From an uncultured Pelagibacteraceae bacterium (GTDB taxonomy: Bacteria; Pseudomonadota; Alphaproteobacteria; Pelagibacterales; Pelagibacteraceae): 36,641 nt of DNA. Made by a program: the position numbers and the translations under genes. The notes under the pieces are model-generated. The model did no database searches, was not told the DNA's origin, and saw only the letters and a list, made by a program, of their open reading frames with translations. Where the stretch lies: NCBI GenBank assembly GCA_902574685.1, contig CACGOO010000013.1, positions 1 through 36,641 on the forward strand, written 5' to 3'. Of this stretch, positions 24,234 through 33,598 are shown piece after piece. How positions within the stretch are numbered: position 1 is the first letter of the stretch; each line of letters starts with the position of its first letter.

Positions 24234-25316
24234 ATGAAAATTTGTCTTATAGGCCAAAATTTAACAAATTTGATTCTTGCTAACGTTTTTGAGGAAAAAA
24301 AACTCAATGTTGACATATATGCAAATAAAAGATTTCAGAACATTAAAACAAATAGAACAATAGCTATATCAAGCGAAAATTTTGATTATTTAAAATTTAT
24401 TGCAAAATCTAGAATTATATCGTGGAAAAGTAGGGAAATTAAAATTTTTACAGAAAGTTCACAATCTAAAGAGATAATCAACTTTAATAAAAAAAATAAA
24501 GAGGTTTTTAATTTAGTATCTTACTCAAAATTAAATGAAATTTTTTTTAAAAAAATAAAAAAATCAAAATTTATAAAATTACATCATTTAGATACTTCTA
24601 GTTCACTTATTCTAAATAAAATTAAAAAATATGATTTAGTTATTAATAGCGAAAACAACAATTTTATTTCAAACAAATTTTTTACAAATAAAATAAAAAA
24701 AAATTACAGAAGTAGAGCATATACATTTCTAATAAATCATCGTCGCAAAGATAATAACACTGCCATTCAAGTTTTTACAAAATTTGGACCTTTAGCATTT
24801 CTGCCATTATCTAATACTAAAACCTCAGTAGTTTTTTCTTATAAAGGAGTGAAAATAGATGATAAGAAAATTTTTGATATATTTAAAAAATATAACTCTT
24901 TTTATACATTTACTAAAATTAATAAAATTGAAAACTTTAGTTTGAGTTTTGAAATGCTTAGAAACTATACTTATAGTAATATTCTTGCTTTTGGTGATTT
25001 AATACATCGTATACACCCCCTTGCTGGGCAAGGATTTAACATGACAATTAGGGATATTAAAATAATATCAAAAATAGTAAACCACAGGATGTCTCTAGGC
25101 CTTCCAATAGACATCTCTGTTGCAGAAGATTTCCAGAAATCCACTAAACATCTAAATTATCTTTATGGAAAAGCAATCGACGGCATTTATGAATTTTTTA
25201 GATTAGATAACAATATTAATAATTCCATTTCAAAACCAGTTTTTAGTATTTTAAATAAAAATTCTATATTTAAAAAGTATTCTAATATTTTATCGGATAA
25301 AGGTTTAAACCTATAA
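24234..25316 (+). CDS. UbiH/VisC-family monooxygenase homologue, degenerate N-terminus
   Basis: 360 residues, shorter than the usual ~390-400. The second FAD motif is clear: LAFGDLIHRIHPLAGQGFN (251-269) matches the UbiH 'GDAAH..HPLAGQGxN'. The first dinucleotide motif GxGxxG is not intact: the start reads CLIGQNLTNLIL, keeping Gly7 but lacking the second and third glycines, and the acid at the end of strand 2 is missing. Family members hydroxylate the ubiquinone ring. Here FAD binding may be weakened or the reading may be of a diverged enzyme. Lysine/asparagine content is extreme. Confidence 0.75.
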   Translation: MKICLIGQNLTNLILANVFEEKKLNVDIYANKRFQNIKTNRTIAISSENFDYLKFIAKSRIISWKSREIKIFTESSQSKEIINFNKKNKEVFNLVSYSKLNEIFFKKIKKSKFIKLHHLDTSSSLILNKIKKYDLVINSENNNFISNKFFTNKIKKNYRSRAYTFLINHRRKDNNTAIQVFTKFGPLAFLPLSNTKTSVVFSYKGVKIDDKKIFDIFKKYNSFYTFTKINKIENFSLSFEMLRNYTYSNILAFGDLIHRIHPLAGQGFNMTIRDIKIISKIVNHRMSLGLPIDISVAEDFQKSTKHLNYLYGKAIDGIYEFFRLDNNINNSISKPVFSILNKNSIFKKYSNILSDKGLNL

Positions 25317-25317
25317 A

Positions 25318-25959
25318 TTATTGGAGAGTAGTATTTTCAAAATCGTCTTTAATGTAATTATTTAAAATTTGTTCCATTCTTTCTTTTCTTACATTTATAT
25401 CAAGACTTTCTAATAATATTTGTTTTTCTTCTAATGAAAAGGGTGATGCCATTGATAAATCATTAAGAGTTTGGCTAAGATCCTTCTTTTCTAAGTCTTT
25501 TAAGTTCACAATATACCCTTGTTTTTTGAAAAATGTTCTCATGTTCTTCATAATTAAGCTTAAGTCTGAAAAGTTAACTTCGTTACTTTTTTGTATTATA
25601 TCTTTTGAAAAATGATCATATTGAACATTGCACTCACGGTACATTTTGTCGGTATTTAACTCTGAGTTAATTTTGTATCTACAAATCCCGTTTAAAATAA
25701 TAAGTATTCTACCGTCTTCTGTTTCATTGAAACTTGTAATTTTTCCAATACATCCTATTTCATATAAATCAGGTTTTTTCAAAGACCCAGTTTTTTTTGG
25801 CTGTATCATTCCAATTATCCTATGTTTTTTCATACTATCATTCACCATTTGTAAATATCGAGGCTCAAAAATATTCAGTGGAACAGTTGTACCAGGAAAC
25901 ATTATAAAATTTGATAAAGGGAAAATTGGTATAGTTTTTGGTAATTCTTCGATTTTCAT
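25318..25959 (-). CDS. Lon N-terminal-domain (LonN/PUA-like) protein
   Basis: 213 residues; the Lon substrate-recognition domain alone, without AAA+ or protease parts. IPIFPLSNFIMFPGTTVPLNIFEPRY (10-35) is the strong family signature. Widely found as a stand-alone protein in alphaproteobacteria; function unclear, probably protein recognition. It converges with the UbiH-like gene with one base between stops. Confidence 0.9.
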   Translation of the reverse strand: MKIEELPKTIPIFPLSNFIMFPGTTVPLNIFEPRYLQMVNDSMKKHRIIGMIQPKKTGSLKKPDLYEIGCIGKITSFNETEDGRILIILNGICRYKINSELNTDKMYRECNVQYDHFSKDIIQKSNEVNFSDLSLIMKNMRTFFKKQGYIVNLKDLEKKDLSQTLNDLSMASPFSLEEKQILLESLDINVRKERMEQILNNYIKDDFENTTLQ

Positions 25960-26081
25960 ATCTTAATTATAATAATTCTTTTCAAGGTTACAACTATACA
26001 GAAATGATTCGTAGTCGCATTTAACTATTTAATCACTTGCTAAATTCAAAAAAAGCTTTTAGTTTTGTTATGTAAGAATAA

Positions 26082-26156
26082 GCGGGCATAGCTCAGTGGT
26101 AGAGCGTCTCGTTGCCAACGAGAAGGTCGTGGGTTCAAGTCCCATTGCCCGCTCCA
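26082..26156 (+). tRNA. tRNA-Gly(GCC)
   Basis: 75 bases with encoded CCA (26154-26156). Acceptor stem GCGGGCA (26082-26088) pairs with TGCCCGC (26146-26152), D-arm GCTC...GAGC, anticodon stem CTCGT/ACGAG with anticodon GCC at 26114-26116, and the T-loop GGTTCAAGT. GCC reads GGC and GGT glycine codons. It stands alone, 16 bases before the pterin dehydratase gene. I see no duplicated 3' end downstream that would mark an integrated element. Confidence 0.97.
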
Positions 26157-26172
26157 TTTAAGGAATTATATT

Positions 26173-26511
26173 ATGAGTGATTTAGCAAGTAAAAAATGTA
26201 TCCCGTGCGAAGGCAACATTCCACCATTTAACACAGAAGAAATCCATAAACATTTAAAACAAGTTGATGGATGGGAAGTTATAGAAGATAAAATCGATGG
26301 TTTTCATTTAATAAAAAATTTTAAATTTGATGATTTTTTACAAAGTCAAGAATTTGTGAATAAAGTTGGAGAAATTGCTGAAACAGAGGGACATCATCCT
26401 GATCTGTGGTTTGGATGGGGATATGCAAGAATTAAAATATTTACTCATGCAATTAAAGGTCTTGCTGAGAGTGATTTTATTTTAGCTGCTAAAATAGATA
26501 AGATAAATTGA
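26173..26511 (+). CDS. phhB: Pterin-4a-carbinolamine dehydratase
   Basis: 112 residues. It dehydrates 4a-hydroxytetrahydropterin to recycle the cofactor of aromatic amino acid hydroxylases. EGHHPDLWFGWGYARIKIFTHAIKGL (72-97) contains the HHPD catalytic region (74-77) and the helix signature. An extra N-terminal CIPCEGNIPPF includes two cysteines and is often present in this family. No phenylalanine hydroxylase is nearby; its actual role may be as a moonlighting or pterin-linked enzyme. Confidence 0.93.
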   Translation: MSDLASKKCIPCEGNIPPFNTEEIHKHLKQVDGWEVIEDKIDGFHLIKNFKFDDFLQSQEFVNKVGEIAETEGHHPDLWFGWGYARIKIFTHAIKGLAESDFILAAKIDKIN

Positions 26512-28071
26512 TTAATGATTAAAGTGTCTTGTTTTGGAAAATACTAAAATAGTATTTGTTTGGTTTGCAAATTTAATAATTTCTTTATCATTTTTTGAAC
26601 CTGACGGTTGAATGACTGCTGAAATTCCTGCTTGTACTAATTTTTCTATACCATCCACAAACGGGAAAAATGCATCAGATGCTGCTAAGATTTCATCACT
26701 ATCGCTTATTTTCTGAAACTTTTTCATTTTATCAATTGCTATTTTACAACTATCTAACCTACTTGGTTGACCAGAACCTATACCTATTGTCTTATAATCT
26801 TTTGTAATGACTATCGCATTCGATTTTACACTTCTGCATACATTAAATGCAAAAATAAGTTTATTTAAAGTTTTATTCGTGGGTTTTAATTTTGATACAA
26901 TTTTAAAATCTTTCTTGGAAAAATTTTGAGCATCTAGATCTTGAACTAAAATAGAATTAAACTTATTCATAAAATTAAATTTAAAATTTTTTTCTACTTT
27001 ACTAGAATCAATTAGCCTTAGATTTTTTTTCTTTTTTAAAAGTTTGACTGATTTTTTGTCAAATCCATTTGCAATTATTACCTCAAAAAATATTTTATTA
27101 ATTTCTTTAGCTAAACTAATATTTAATTTAAAGTTACATGATACAATACCACCATAAGCACTAATTGGGTCACTTTCTAAAGCCTCTTTAAAAGATTTGA
27201 GTTTGTTTGGATTAATGGAAACTCCACAGGGATTAGCATGCTTAATAATTGCTACACCGTTATTTTTTGGCAAATTTTTAGATATACTTAGAGCTGAATA
27301 AAGATCGTTATAGTTGTTGTAACTTAGTTGTTTTCCGCTGATTTGATTAATTTCCTGTTTGTTATTTTGTGAATATATTGCTGCCTTTTGATGAGGGTTT
27401 TCTCCATATCTTGTCTTCTCGATTAATTTTCCGGAAAATATATTCTTGATTGGAAAAAGGTTTTCAGACTTCTCATTGAAATAACTAAAAATTTTTGACT
27501 CATAATATGCAGTTTCCATAAATGCTTCCTCAGCTAATTTTTCTCTAAAATCTATATTCGTCGATCCTCTATTTTTATTTAATTCAATAGCGAAATCCTC
27601 ATACTGTTTTGAGTTACTTAGAACTACCACATCATTATAATTTTTGGCAGCTGATCTAACTATTGTTGGTCCTCCAATATCTATATTTTCAATTATATTT
27701 TTGTTACTAAAATTACTTAATAAAACTTTTTCAAATGGATAAAAATTTATCACTACTAAATCTATATTTTCATAATTATTAATTTTCATTTCTTTTTGGT
27801 GTTTTTGGTTTTGTCTAATATTTAAAATCCCGGAATGAATTTTTGGATGCAATGTTTTTACTCTTCCATCTAGCAGCTCTTTTGAATTTGTAAATTTAGA
27901 TACTTCTAAGCATTTAAAACCCATACTTTTAATTTTTTTATATGTGCCACCTGAGCTTATTATTTTGATTTTGTATTTTTTTAGTAATTTTAATAATGGT
28001 CTTAAACTGGATTTATCTGACAATGAAATTAAAGCAGTCTTAATTTTTATTGTATTTTTTCGAATGCCCAT
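26512..28071 (-). CDS. purH: Bifunctional AICAR transformylase / IMP cyclohydrolase
   Basis: 519 residues. Last two steps of purine synthesis. The N-terminal IMP cyclohydrolase domain (about 10-150) has LISLSDKS, SSGGTYK, DGRVKTLHPKIHSGIL and GGPTIVRSAAKN; the transformylase domain follows with RYGENPHQ, HANPCGVS and DAFFPFVDGIEKLVQAGISAVIQPSGSKND. Full length. The start lies 25 bases inside the heparinase gene, in another frame. It can use AICAR released by HisF. Confidence 0.96.
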   Translation of the reverse strand: MGIRKNTIKIKTALISLSDKSSLRPLLKLLKKYKIKIISSGGTYKKIKSMGFKCLEVSKFTNSKELLDGRVKTLHPKIHSGILNIRQNQKHQKEMKINNYENIDLVVINFYPFEKVLLSNFSNKNIIENIDIGGPTIVRSAAKNYNDVVVLSNSKQYEDFAIELNKNRGSTNIDFREKLAEEAFMETAYYESKIFSYFNEKSENLFPIKNIFSGKLIEKTRYGENPHQKAAIYSQNNKQEINQISGKQLSYNNYNDLYSALSISKNLPKNNGVAIIKHANPCGVSINPNKLKSFKEALESDPISAYGGIVSCNFKLNISLAKEINKIFFEVIIANGFDKKSVKLLKKKKNLRLIDSSKVEKNFKFNFMNKFNSILVQDLDAQNFSKKDFKIVSKLKPTNKTLNKLIFAFNVCRSVKSNAIVITKDYKTIGIGSGQPSRLDSCKIAIDKMKKFQKISDSDEILAASDAFFPFVDGIEKLVQAGISAVIQPSGSKNDKEIIKFANQTNTILVFSKTRHFNH

Positions 28072-29672
28072 TTAATTTCCTGAGTTATATCTTTTATTTT
28101 GCCCGATAAACATATATTTTGATTTTCACTAGTTAAATTTTTATTACCGAAATATATACCCGATTCAATATTTATAATCTCGCAGTTAGTTGAAAATTTC
28201 CATCCAGAATTATCAATTTCAATTAATATAGTTTTGTTATCTAATGTTTTTGTTACTTTAACACCTGGCTCCATATGAAATCTGATATCATATTTTCTTG
28301 GTTGCAACTTGTTTTTTGAAATTATTTTATCAGTCCCTATCAATTTATTTTTTTCAACAAAATATTCTAAAGATCTTTCATACAAAATCCCAAATTTTTT
28401 TAAAAAGCCATTATGAGATGCTTTGATTAACCAATAGTTCTTCTCATTAACAATACTTTTATCACTAATTTTCAAACCATTTTCTAATATTTTATAGTTT
28501 CTATTGTTTCTAAATGAACAACTTGATTGATTATCAATTATAAGTGCTGAATGAGCGGCAGTGGATTTCGAAATTAGATTTAATTTATTTTTATAATCTT
28601 GAAAGTAACCAGAATTCGAAATAAGTTTTTTATCTTTGTAAAAGAATTCAAACGAAAGAGCTCCACTTTGATAGTCGTATGAAAATATTTTTTGGGGTGA
28701 ATTTCCAACATCCATTGCAAGAATGCTATTTTTGTTTTTCAAAATAGCATATCCTCCTACTTCATTATTTGAATTTTCAAACTTATATTTATAAAGTGAA
28801 AGATATTTATTAAATTCCTTTAAATCATTTTGATGGTTCCCATTGAATAGTAAACTTTGTTCGATTTTAGAAAAAACAGAATAAGATTTTCCTAGATAGA
28901 AAATTATTTCATCAAGGTATTCAGGTATATCATTAAAAGACTCCTTTAGTAATTCTCTAACAAGAACAAAATATTTTAAATAAAAATTTAATTGCCTAAT
29001 ACTTCTTGTTTTTGGAAAATACTCATCATCAAAAGAATTGATAATAATTTTTCTTAGTAATTCTAAGCCATAATTTAAAAATTTTTCATTACCGTATGAT
29101 AATCCTGTGATTATTACGGCAATACATCCTAACAATTTATCATTAACAGATTGAGATTTGCTTATTTCATTTATTAAATGATTAATTTGTTTGTTTACAG
29201 AAAAATTAAATTTTTTCTTATATTTAGCATCACTTTCATCATAAGATAATTTAGAGTTTGCAATCCAAGATATTATTCTCTTTGATAAAATATCGATTTG
29301 CCATGTTAATGAATTATAATTTTGATTTTTTTCTATCCATTTAATAATTATAGATTGTGTAATGTTTGGTGAGGATTTTAAATCTATACTAAACAACCAA
29401 TAAAAATTATTAAGTTTATAAAGATAATGCCCACCTAATAATTTATTTTCCCAAATATTATCTTTATCTAATTCCTCAATCTTAATTTTTTTTTTATCAT
29501 ATTTAACTAAGCAACTCAGAATACTTAGACTTGGTCTATATGTAATATTACTTATTTCAATTTTCGAAATTTTATTATTATAAAAATTAGATTTTAAATA
29601 TAAGTTTCTTATTTGATTTTTCGATGTATTAAAAAATTCATTTATAAAAGATGAAGAATTTTTTAAATACAT
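28047..29672 (-). CDS. Heparinase II/III family protein
   Basis: 541 residues. The N-terminal half is an alpha-helical region; the C-terminal half has the heparinase II/III beta domain with YDYQSGALSFEFFYKDKKLISNSGY (the family 'HAGALSFELs...lIvNxG') and KSTAAHSALIIDNQSS ('R.TaaHsTl.i'). The conserved His before AGALSFE is replaced by Gln-Ser here, so catalysis may be altered. A heparinase-like gene beside purH is conserved in alphaproteobacteria; the substrate there is unknown. No signal peptide visible. Starts one base after rpe. Confidence 0.82.
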   Translation of the reverse strand: MYLKNSSSFINEFFNTSKNQIRNLYLKSNFYNNKISKIEISNITYRPSLSILSCLVKYDKKKIKIEELDKDNIWENKLLGGHYLYKLNNFYWLFSIDLKSSPNITQSIIIKWIEKNQNYNSLTWQIDILSKRIISWIANSKLSYDESDAKYKKKFNFSVNKQINHLINEISKSQSVNDKLLGCIAVIITGLSYGNEKFLNYGLELLRKIIINSFDDEYFPKTRSIRQLNFYLKYFVLVRELLKESFNDIPEYLDEIIFYLGKSYSVFSKIEQSLLFNGNHQNDLKEFNKYLSLYKYKFENSNNEVGGYAILKNKNSILAMDVGNSPQKIFSYDYQSGALSFEFFYKDKKLISNSGYFQDYKNKLNLISKSTAAHSALIIDNQSSCSFRNNRNYKILENGLKISDKSIVNEKNYWLIKASHNGFLKKFGILYERSLEYFVEKNKLIGTDKIISKNKLQPRKYDIRFHMEPGVKVTKTLDNKTILIEIDNSGWKFSTNCEIINIESGIYFGNKNLTSENQNICLSGKIKDITQEIKWAFEKIQ

Positions 29673-29673
29673 C

Positions 29674-30333
29674 TTACATTGATCTTAGCGTTTCTATATT
29701 CTTTTTAATATCGCCATTATTTTCATTAAATATTGTTGTTCCTGAAACCAATATATTTGCTCCTGCTGATATAACTTCCTTTGAATTAGAAAAGTTAATT
29801 CCACCATCGACTTCAATATCAAAGTTTAATTTATTATCTTTTTTTATTTGATGAAGTTTTTTAATTTTTTCAATCACCTCTGGCATAAATTTTTGGCCAC
29901 CAAATCCTGGATACACACTCATAATTAAAACTAAATCAATATCCTTTAAAAGTTTTTCTATAATATTTATTTCCGTATTTGGATTTAAAGATATTCCTAC
30001 TTTTTTCTTTAATTGCTTAATAAGTTGAATTGAATCAATTAAATTATTAGTTGCCTCAGGATGAATTGTTATTATATCAGATCCTGCATCAGCAAAATTT
30101 TTAATATATTTATGAACGGGCGAGATCATCAAATGTACATCAAAGGGTAATTTTGTGTAATTTCTTAAAGTTTTTATCACTGGTGGTCCAATTGTGATGT
30201 TGGGAACAAAATGTCCATCCATTACATCAACATGAATCAAATCTGCACCACCATCCTCTAGTCGTTTAATCTCTTTCCCCAACTGACTAAAATCTGCTGA
30301 GAGTATTGAAGGTGAAATTTGTATATTTTTCAT
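29674..30333 (-). CDS. rpe: Ribulose-phosphate 3-epimerase
   Basis: 219 residues, TIM barrel. It interconverts ribulose-5-P and xylulose-5-P. HVDVMDGHFVPNITIGP (34-50) with His34 and Asp36, HLMI with His67, MSVYPGFGGQKF and EVDGGINF hold the metal and catalytic residues, and SGTTIF the phosphate site. Full length and complete. First gene of the rpe-heparinase-purH set on this strand. Confidence 0.96.
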   Translation of the reverse strand: MKNIQISPSILSADFSQLGKEIKRLEDGGADLIHVDVMDGHFVPNITIGPPVIKTLRNYTKLPFDVHLMISPVHKYIKNFADAGSDIITIHPEATNNLIDSIQLIKQLKKKVGISLNPNTEINIIEKLLKDIDLVLIMSVYPGFGGQKFMPEVIEKIKKLHQIKKDNKLNFDIEVDGGINFSNSKEVISAGANILVSGTTIFNENNGDIKKNIETLRSM

Positions 30334-30380
30334 TAAGAATTAAAAACTAGTACTATCAATTTTTGAATATATTTGAATTA

Positions 30381-30716
30381 TTATTTACCAAATACTTTGT
30401 AAATTTCTGCAGCTATTTCACTTTCTAATGGAAACGATAACATTCCCATAACAGAATAACCCATTAAATAAGGCATAAGATAAAATCTAAACATATAAAA
30501 AAACCATGCAACATAAAGTGGCACTAGTGGTCCTATAATGAAGCTAGGAGTTATGAATTTAAAAATTTTGATTATTGGATTTGTATATTTTACAAAGACC
30601 TTCATAAAAAAAAATTCAGAGTCTTCTTTTTGGAAAATATTCATTGCGGATCTTCCAATTAAAGTCCACATGATTATACCCAAAATGTAATCTATTACTA
30701 AAATATATATTGGCAT
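30381..30716 (-). CDS. Small membrane protein, possibly YggT-like
   Basis: 111 residues, with two or three hydrophobic segments (near 4-22, 60-82, 85-100). IIMWTLIGRSAMNIF and YTNPIIKIFKFITPSFI resemble the YggT family's 'W.ivgR......f...TdPil.pfR..iP', but the match is partial. Function unknown. It lies between the ActP-operon hairpin and rpe, on the same strand as both. Confidence 0.65.
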   Translation of the reverse strand: MPIYILVIDYILGIIMWTLIGRSAMNIFQKEDSEFFFMKVFVKYTNPIIKIFKFITPSFIIGPLVPLYVAWFFYMFRFYLMPYLMGYSVMGMLSFPLESEIAAEIYKVFGK

Positions 30717-30729
30717 TTTTTTGAAAGAT

Positions 30730-30748
30730 GGGGGCGAATATCGCCCCC
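30730..30748 (-). terminator. GC-rich hairpin after actP, probable terminator
   Basis: GGGGGCGA (30730-30737) and TCGCCCCC (30741-30748) form a perfect 8-pair stem around a 3-base loop, the only strongly GC-rich hairpin in the window. It lies 13 bases after the actP stop on the minus strand. No T-run follows on that strand, so it may terminate weakly or protect the 3' end of the transporter mRNA. Confidence 0.5.
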
Positions 30749-30761
30749 AATAAAGTTTAAT

Positions 30762-32600
30762 TTAGTGTTGCTTACCAAGTATTGTCTTACCAGATGGAAC
30801 ACGGACTTCGTCTACCATTTGCTGTGTAGCTTTATCTGGTTCTTCAGTCATTAAACTTACTACAACCATTACAACTAAACAGACCGACGCTCCGATTATA
30901 CCGAAACGTAAATGGTCAATACCTAACCAAGGTGCATTACCCATAAACTTAGGATACACATAAATTAGATAAGCTGTTCCTGATGCAAGACCTGCTATCA
31001 TACCTGCTATTGCTCCTTGTCTTGTTGCTCTCTTCCACCATACACCAAGTATTAATGGGAAGAACAATCCTGACATTGCAAAGTCAAATGCCCAAGCAAC
31101 TGCACCAAGGATACTAGTGATCCTCATCGATGCAATGTATGCTCCAGCGGCACCAATAACTATTAGAAGTGCTCTAGCAACTAACAATCTTTTTCTTACA
31201 TCTGCTTTTGGATCAATGATTTTGTAATAGATATCATGTGATAAAGCGTTTGCGATAGCAAGAATTAGACCATCAGCTGTTGACATCGCAGCAGCCATTC
31301 CTCCTGCAGCAACTAGTCCAGAGATTACGTATGGTAATCCAGCAACTTCAGGAGTTGCTAGTACAACCACGTCGCCTCTCATAAACCATTCATTTAACTG
31401 AAGAATACCATCTCCGTTAAAGTCTGCTATGAAGGCTTGTTTTACATTAATCCAAGCATTTACCCACTCAATTTGCATAATTTCAGCAATTGGTTTTCCA
31501 ATAATACCTGTTGGTAAGTTTGGATCTATTAGTGAGATTTTGGATAATGTTGCAAGCATTGGCGCTGAAGTATAAAGCAACGCAATAAAGAACAATGACC
31601 ATGCCACTGATTTTCTTGCAGCTTTAACACTTGGAGTTGTGAAGTATCTCATTAAAATGTGCGGTAAAGAAGCTGTTCCTACCATCATACATAGTGCTAA
31701 TGAAATAAACTTCCATGCAGCCATTCCACCTTCTGGCACACCTGCGTGTGATACAGCGATAGATTTTAGACCACCTGGTACACCTGCAGCTTTAACGTCT
31801 GCAGCAGCATTTTTAACTAATCCAAATTGCGATTCAAGTTCACCTAATCTAGCTACTTCCTCACCTAACATAAAGTGTGGAAAGAAACCAAAGCCTGATT
31901 TGTTACTAATCCAGAATACTGGAATTAGATAAGCAATAATCAATACTATGTATTGTGCAACTTGTGTCCAAGTTACCGCTCTCATTCCGCCTAGCATTGA
32001 ACAAAGTAAAATACTTACTAGTCCAACCCAAACTCCTAGTTCAAATGGAATACTTAGTGCTCTTGATGCGATTGTTCCTGTTGCGTTAATTTGAGCTGTA
32101 ACATACGTGAAAGAAGCCAATGTTAAAACAACTACAGCACAGAATCTTGCAAAGTTTCCGCCGTATCTTGTTCCAATGAAATCTGGCACAGTATAACATC
32201 CAAATTTTCTTAAGTATGGTGCTAAAAGTGATGATACTAAAACGTATCCCCCAGTCCATCCGACTAAGAAAGCCATATAAGTATAACCACCAAAGTAAAT
32301 ACCACCAGCCATTGCTACGAATGATGCACCTGACATCCAGTCAGCTGCAGTTGCCATTCCGTTAAATACTGTTGGCACCTGTCTTCCAGCAACATAATAT
32401 GCATCAACCTGAACAGTTCTAGATAAATACCCAATCAAGGCATATATACAAACTGTAAAGGCGACAAACAAAATACCAATTGTTTTAGCGGTCATACCTG
32501 CTTGCTCCGCGATCGCCATCAATATGATGAATACAATGAAGCCCCCAGTATATGTTCCGTAAATTTTTGGTAGGTTGTCAATAAAATTGCCTTTAAACAT
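30762..32600 (-). CDS. actP: ActP-like sodium:solute symporter (DUF4212-associated)
   Basis: 612 residues, about 13 membrane segments, SSS family. DAYYVAGRQVPTVFNGMATAADWMSGASFVAMAGG and GGMAAAMSTADGLILAIANALSHD are ActP-type signatures. This class pairs with a DUF4212 small subunit, encoded just upstream with one base shared. Likely imports acetate or a similar short carboxylate with sodium. An extracellular or cytoplasmic loop holds a canonical EF-hand-like stretch at residues 393-404. A strong AAGGAGG ribosome site (32608-32614) precedes it. Confidence 0.9.
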   Translation of the reverse strand: MFKGNFIDNLPKIYGTYTGGFIVFIILMAIAEQAGMTAKTIGILFVAFTVCIYALIGYLSRTVQVDAYYVAGRQVPTVFNGMATAADWMSGASFVAMAGGIYFGGYTYMAFLVGWTGGYVLVSSLLAPYLRKFGCYTVPDFIGTRYGGNFARFCAVVVLTLASFTYVTAQINATGTIASRALSIPFELGVWVGLVSILLCSMLGGMRAVTWTQVAQYIVLIIAYLIPVFWISNKSGFGFFPHFMLGEEVARLGELESQFGLVKNAAADVKAAGVPGGLKSIAVSHAGVPEGGMAAWKFISLALCMMVGTASLPHILMRYFTTPSVKAARKSVAWSLFFIALLYTSAPMLATLSKISLIDPNLPTGIIGKPIAEIMQIEWVNAWINVKQAFIADFNGDGILQLNEWFMRGDVVVLATPEVAGLPYVISGLVAAGGMAAAMSTADGLILAIANALSHDIYYKIIDPKADVRKRLLVARALLIVIGAAGAYIASMRITSILGAVAWAFDFAMSGLFFPLILGVWWKRATRQGAIAGMIAGLASGTAYLIYVYPKFMGNAPWLGIDHLRFGIIGASVCLVVMVVVSLMTEEPDKATQQMVDEVRVPSGKTILGKQH

Positions 32601-32857
32601 TAATCATCCTCCTTTTCGGTAAAACCAAACTCTTCATCGATTTTTTCCTGTCTATTTGCAAACCAAAAAATAAGGACCACAAATGCAATGATGGAACCTT
32701 GCGCACACATGTAATACGCTAATGGATATCCCATAAAACTTGAAGTGTTTAGGTCAGAACCAAACATGAAGATCAGATAACCGAAAACAAACCAAATAAT
32801 TAATGTAATTATCATTAATCCTTTGGTTTTTTCCCAGTGCTTTTCTTTGTTTGACAT
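32600..32857 (-). CDS. DUF4212 symporter small subunit
   Basis: 85 residues, two membrane segments (about 14-33 and 46-68) and a charged tail. HWEKTKGLMIITLIIWFVFGYL is the family signature; these proteins always sit beside an ActP-like symporter. A GGGAGGA ribosome site lies upstream. The stop shares a base with actP (TAATG). First gene of the operon, 111 bases divergent from a hypothetical gene. Confidence 0.92.
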   Translation of the reverse strand: MSNKEKHWEKTKGLMIITLIIWFVFGYLIFMFGSDLNTSSFMGYPLAYYMCAQGSIIAFVVLIFWFANRQEKIDEEFGFTEKEDD

Positions 32858-32968
32858 TATTTTAATCCTCCCTATAGGTTAAAGATATAATTCATACTCA
32901 TTTAAAGTGATATTTAAAGGGTAAAAAATGGCATATATTTATAGTAAAAGTTGTAATATCGGTTCTAA

Positions 32969-33598
32969 ATGGGCATCAAATACAAATTAAAGCTCAAAGA
33001 TTTGAAATTTGAGTATTTAAAGGAATATTTCATTCCATTCTTAAAATATTTTAAAAAAACAAAAAAAATTGAAAACTATTCTGACTTAAAAGAATTTATT
33101 CAAAAAAAATCTGCATGGGTAAGTCAAGTAACTCTTTATGGATATCTGAAAACTAGAATGGGGGCAAAATATGTATTGATGTTTGAGGATGAGATATTTC
33201 TAGGTTCAATTAACAAAGCTAAATGGAATATTTATTCAACTGCATTACAGGATTTAACTTTTTATACAATCTCTTTTTTAAAAAATATCAGAAATCAACA
33301 TGATACTGAAAAAGCAAATGAAATTTATTTTGAAATTTTGGATAATGAACTTCAGAAAAATGAAATGCCAAAGGAAATATATGAAAATGCAAAAAAAAAT
33401 TATCTTGAAAGATATGAAAAGATTAATTGGAATGAATATCATGAGTCATTACCATTTAATACCAGCGCACTATCATTATATGAATGGTCTCCAATCGCTG
33501 AAGAATTAAAATCTTTAGACAAAAAAATAGTTTTGAATTCTATGATCTTAAAATGGGATAATGTTAAAAAGGAATTTATTGAATTAATAAATTTTTAG
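32969..33598 (+). CDS. Conserved-looking hypothetical protein
   Basis: 209 residues, no signal peptide, helical and charged. [41 protein letters not shown] (48-88) and [24 protein letters not shown] (157-180) look like conserved blocks, but I do not recognise the family. The codon just before the ATG is an in-frame stop, so the start cannot lie further upstream. It sits between the symporter operon and acs, with which it converges, overlapping by four bases. Confidence 0.72.
   Translation: MGIKYKLKLKDLKFEYLKEYFIPFLKYFKKTKKIENYSDLKEFIQKKSAWVSQVTLYGYLKTRMGAKYVLMFEDEIFLGSINKAKWNIYSTALQDLTFYTISFLKNIRNQHDTEKANEIYFEILDNELQKNEMPKEIYENAKKNYLERYEKINWNEYHESLPFNTSALSLYEWSPIAEELKSLDKKIVLNSMILKWDNVKKEFIELINF

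Noticed and set aside
32858..32968. A riboswitch ahead of the symporter operon
   Set aside because: The 111-base gap shows only AT-rich promoter-like sequence and ribosome sites, with no clear stem set.
32928..32990. 20-codon frame starting MAYIYSKS upstream of the hypothetical gene at 32969
   Set aside because: It overlaps that gene's start in another frame and is too short to support without conservation data.
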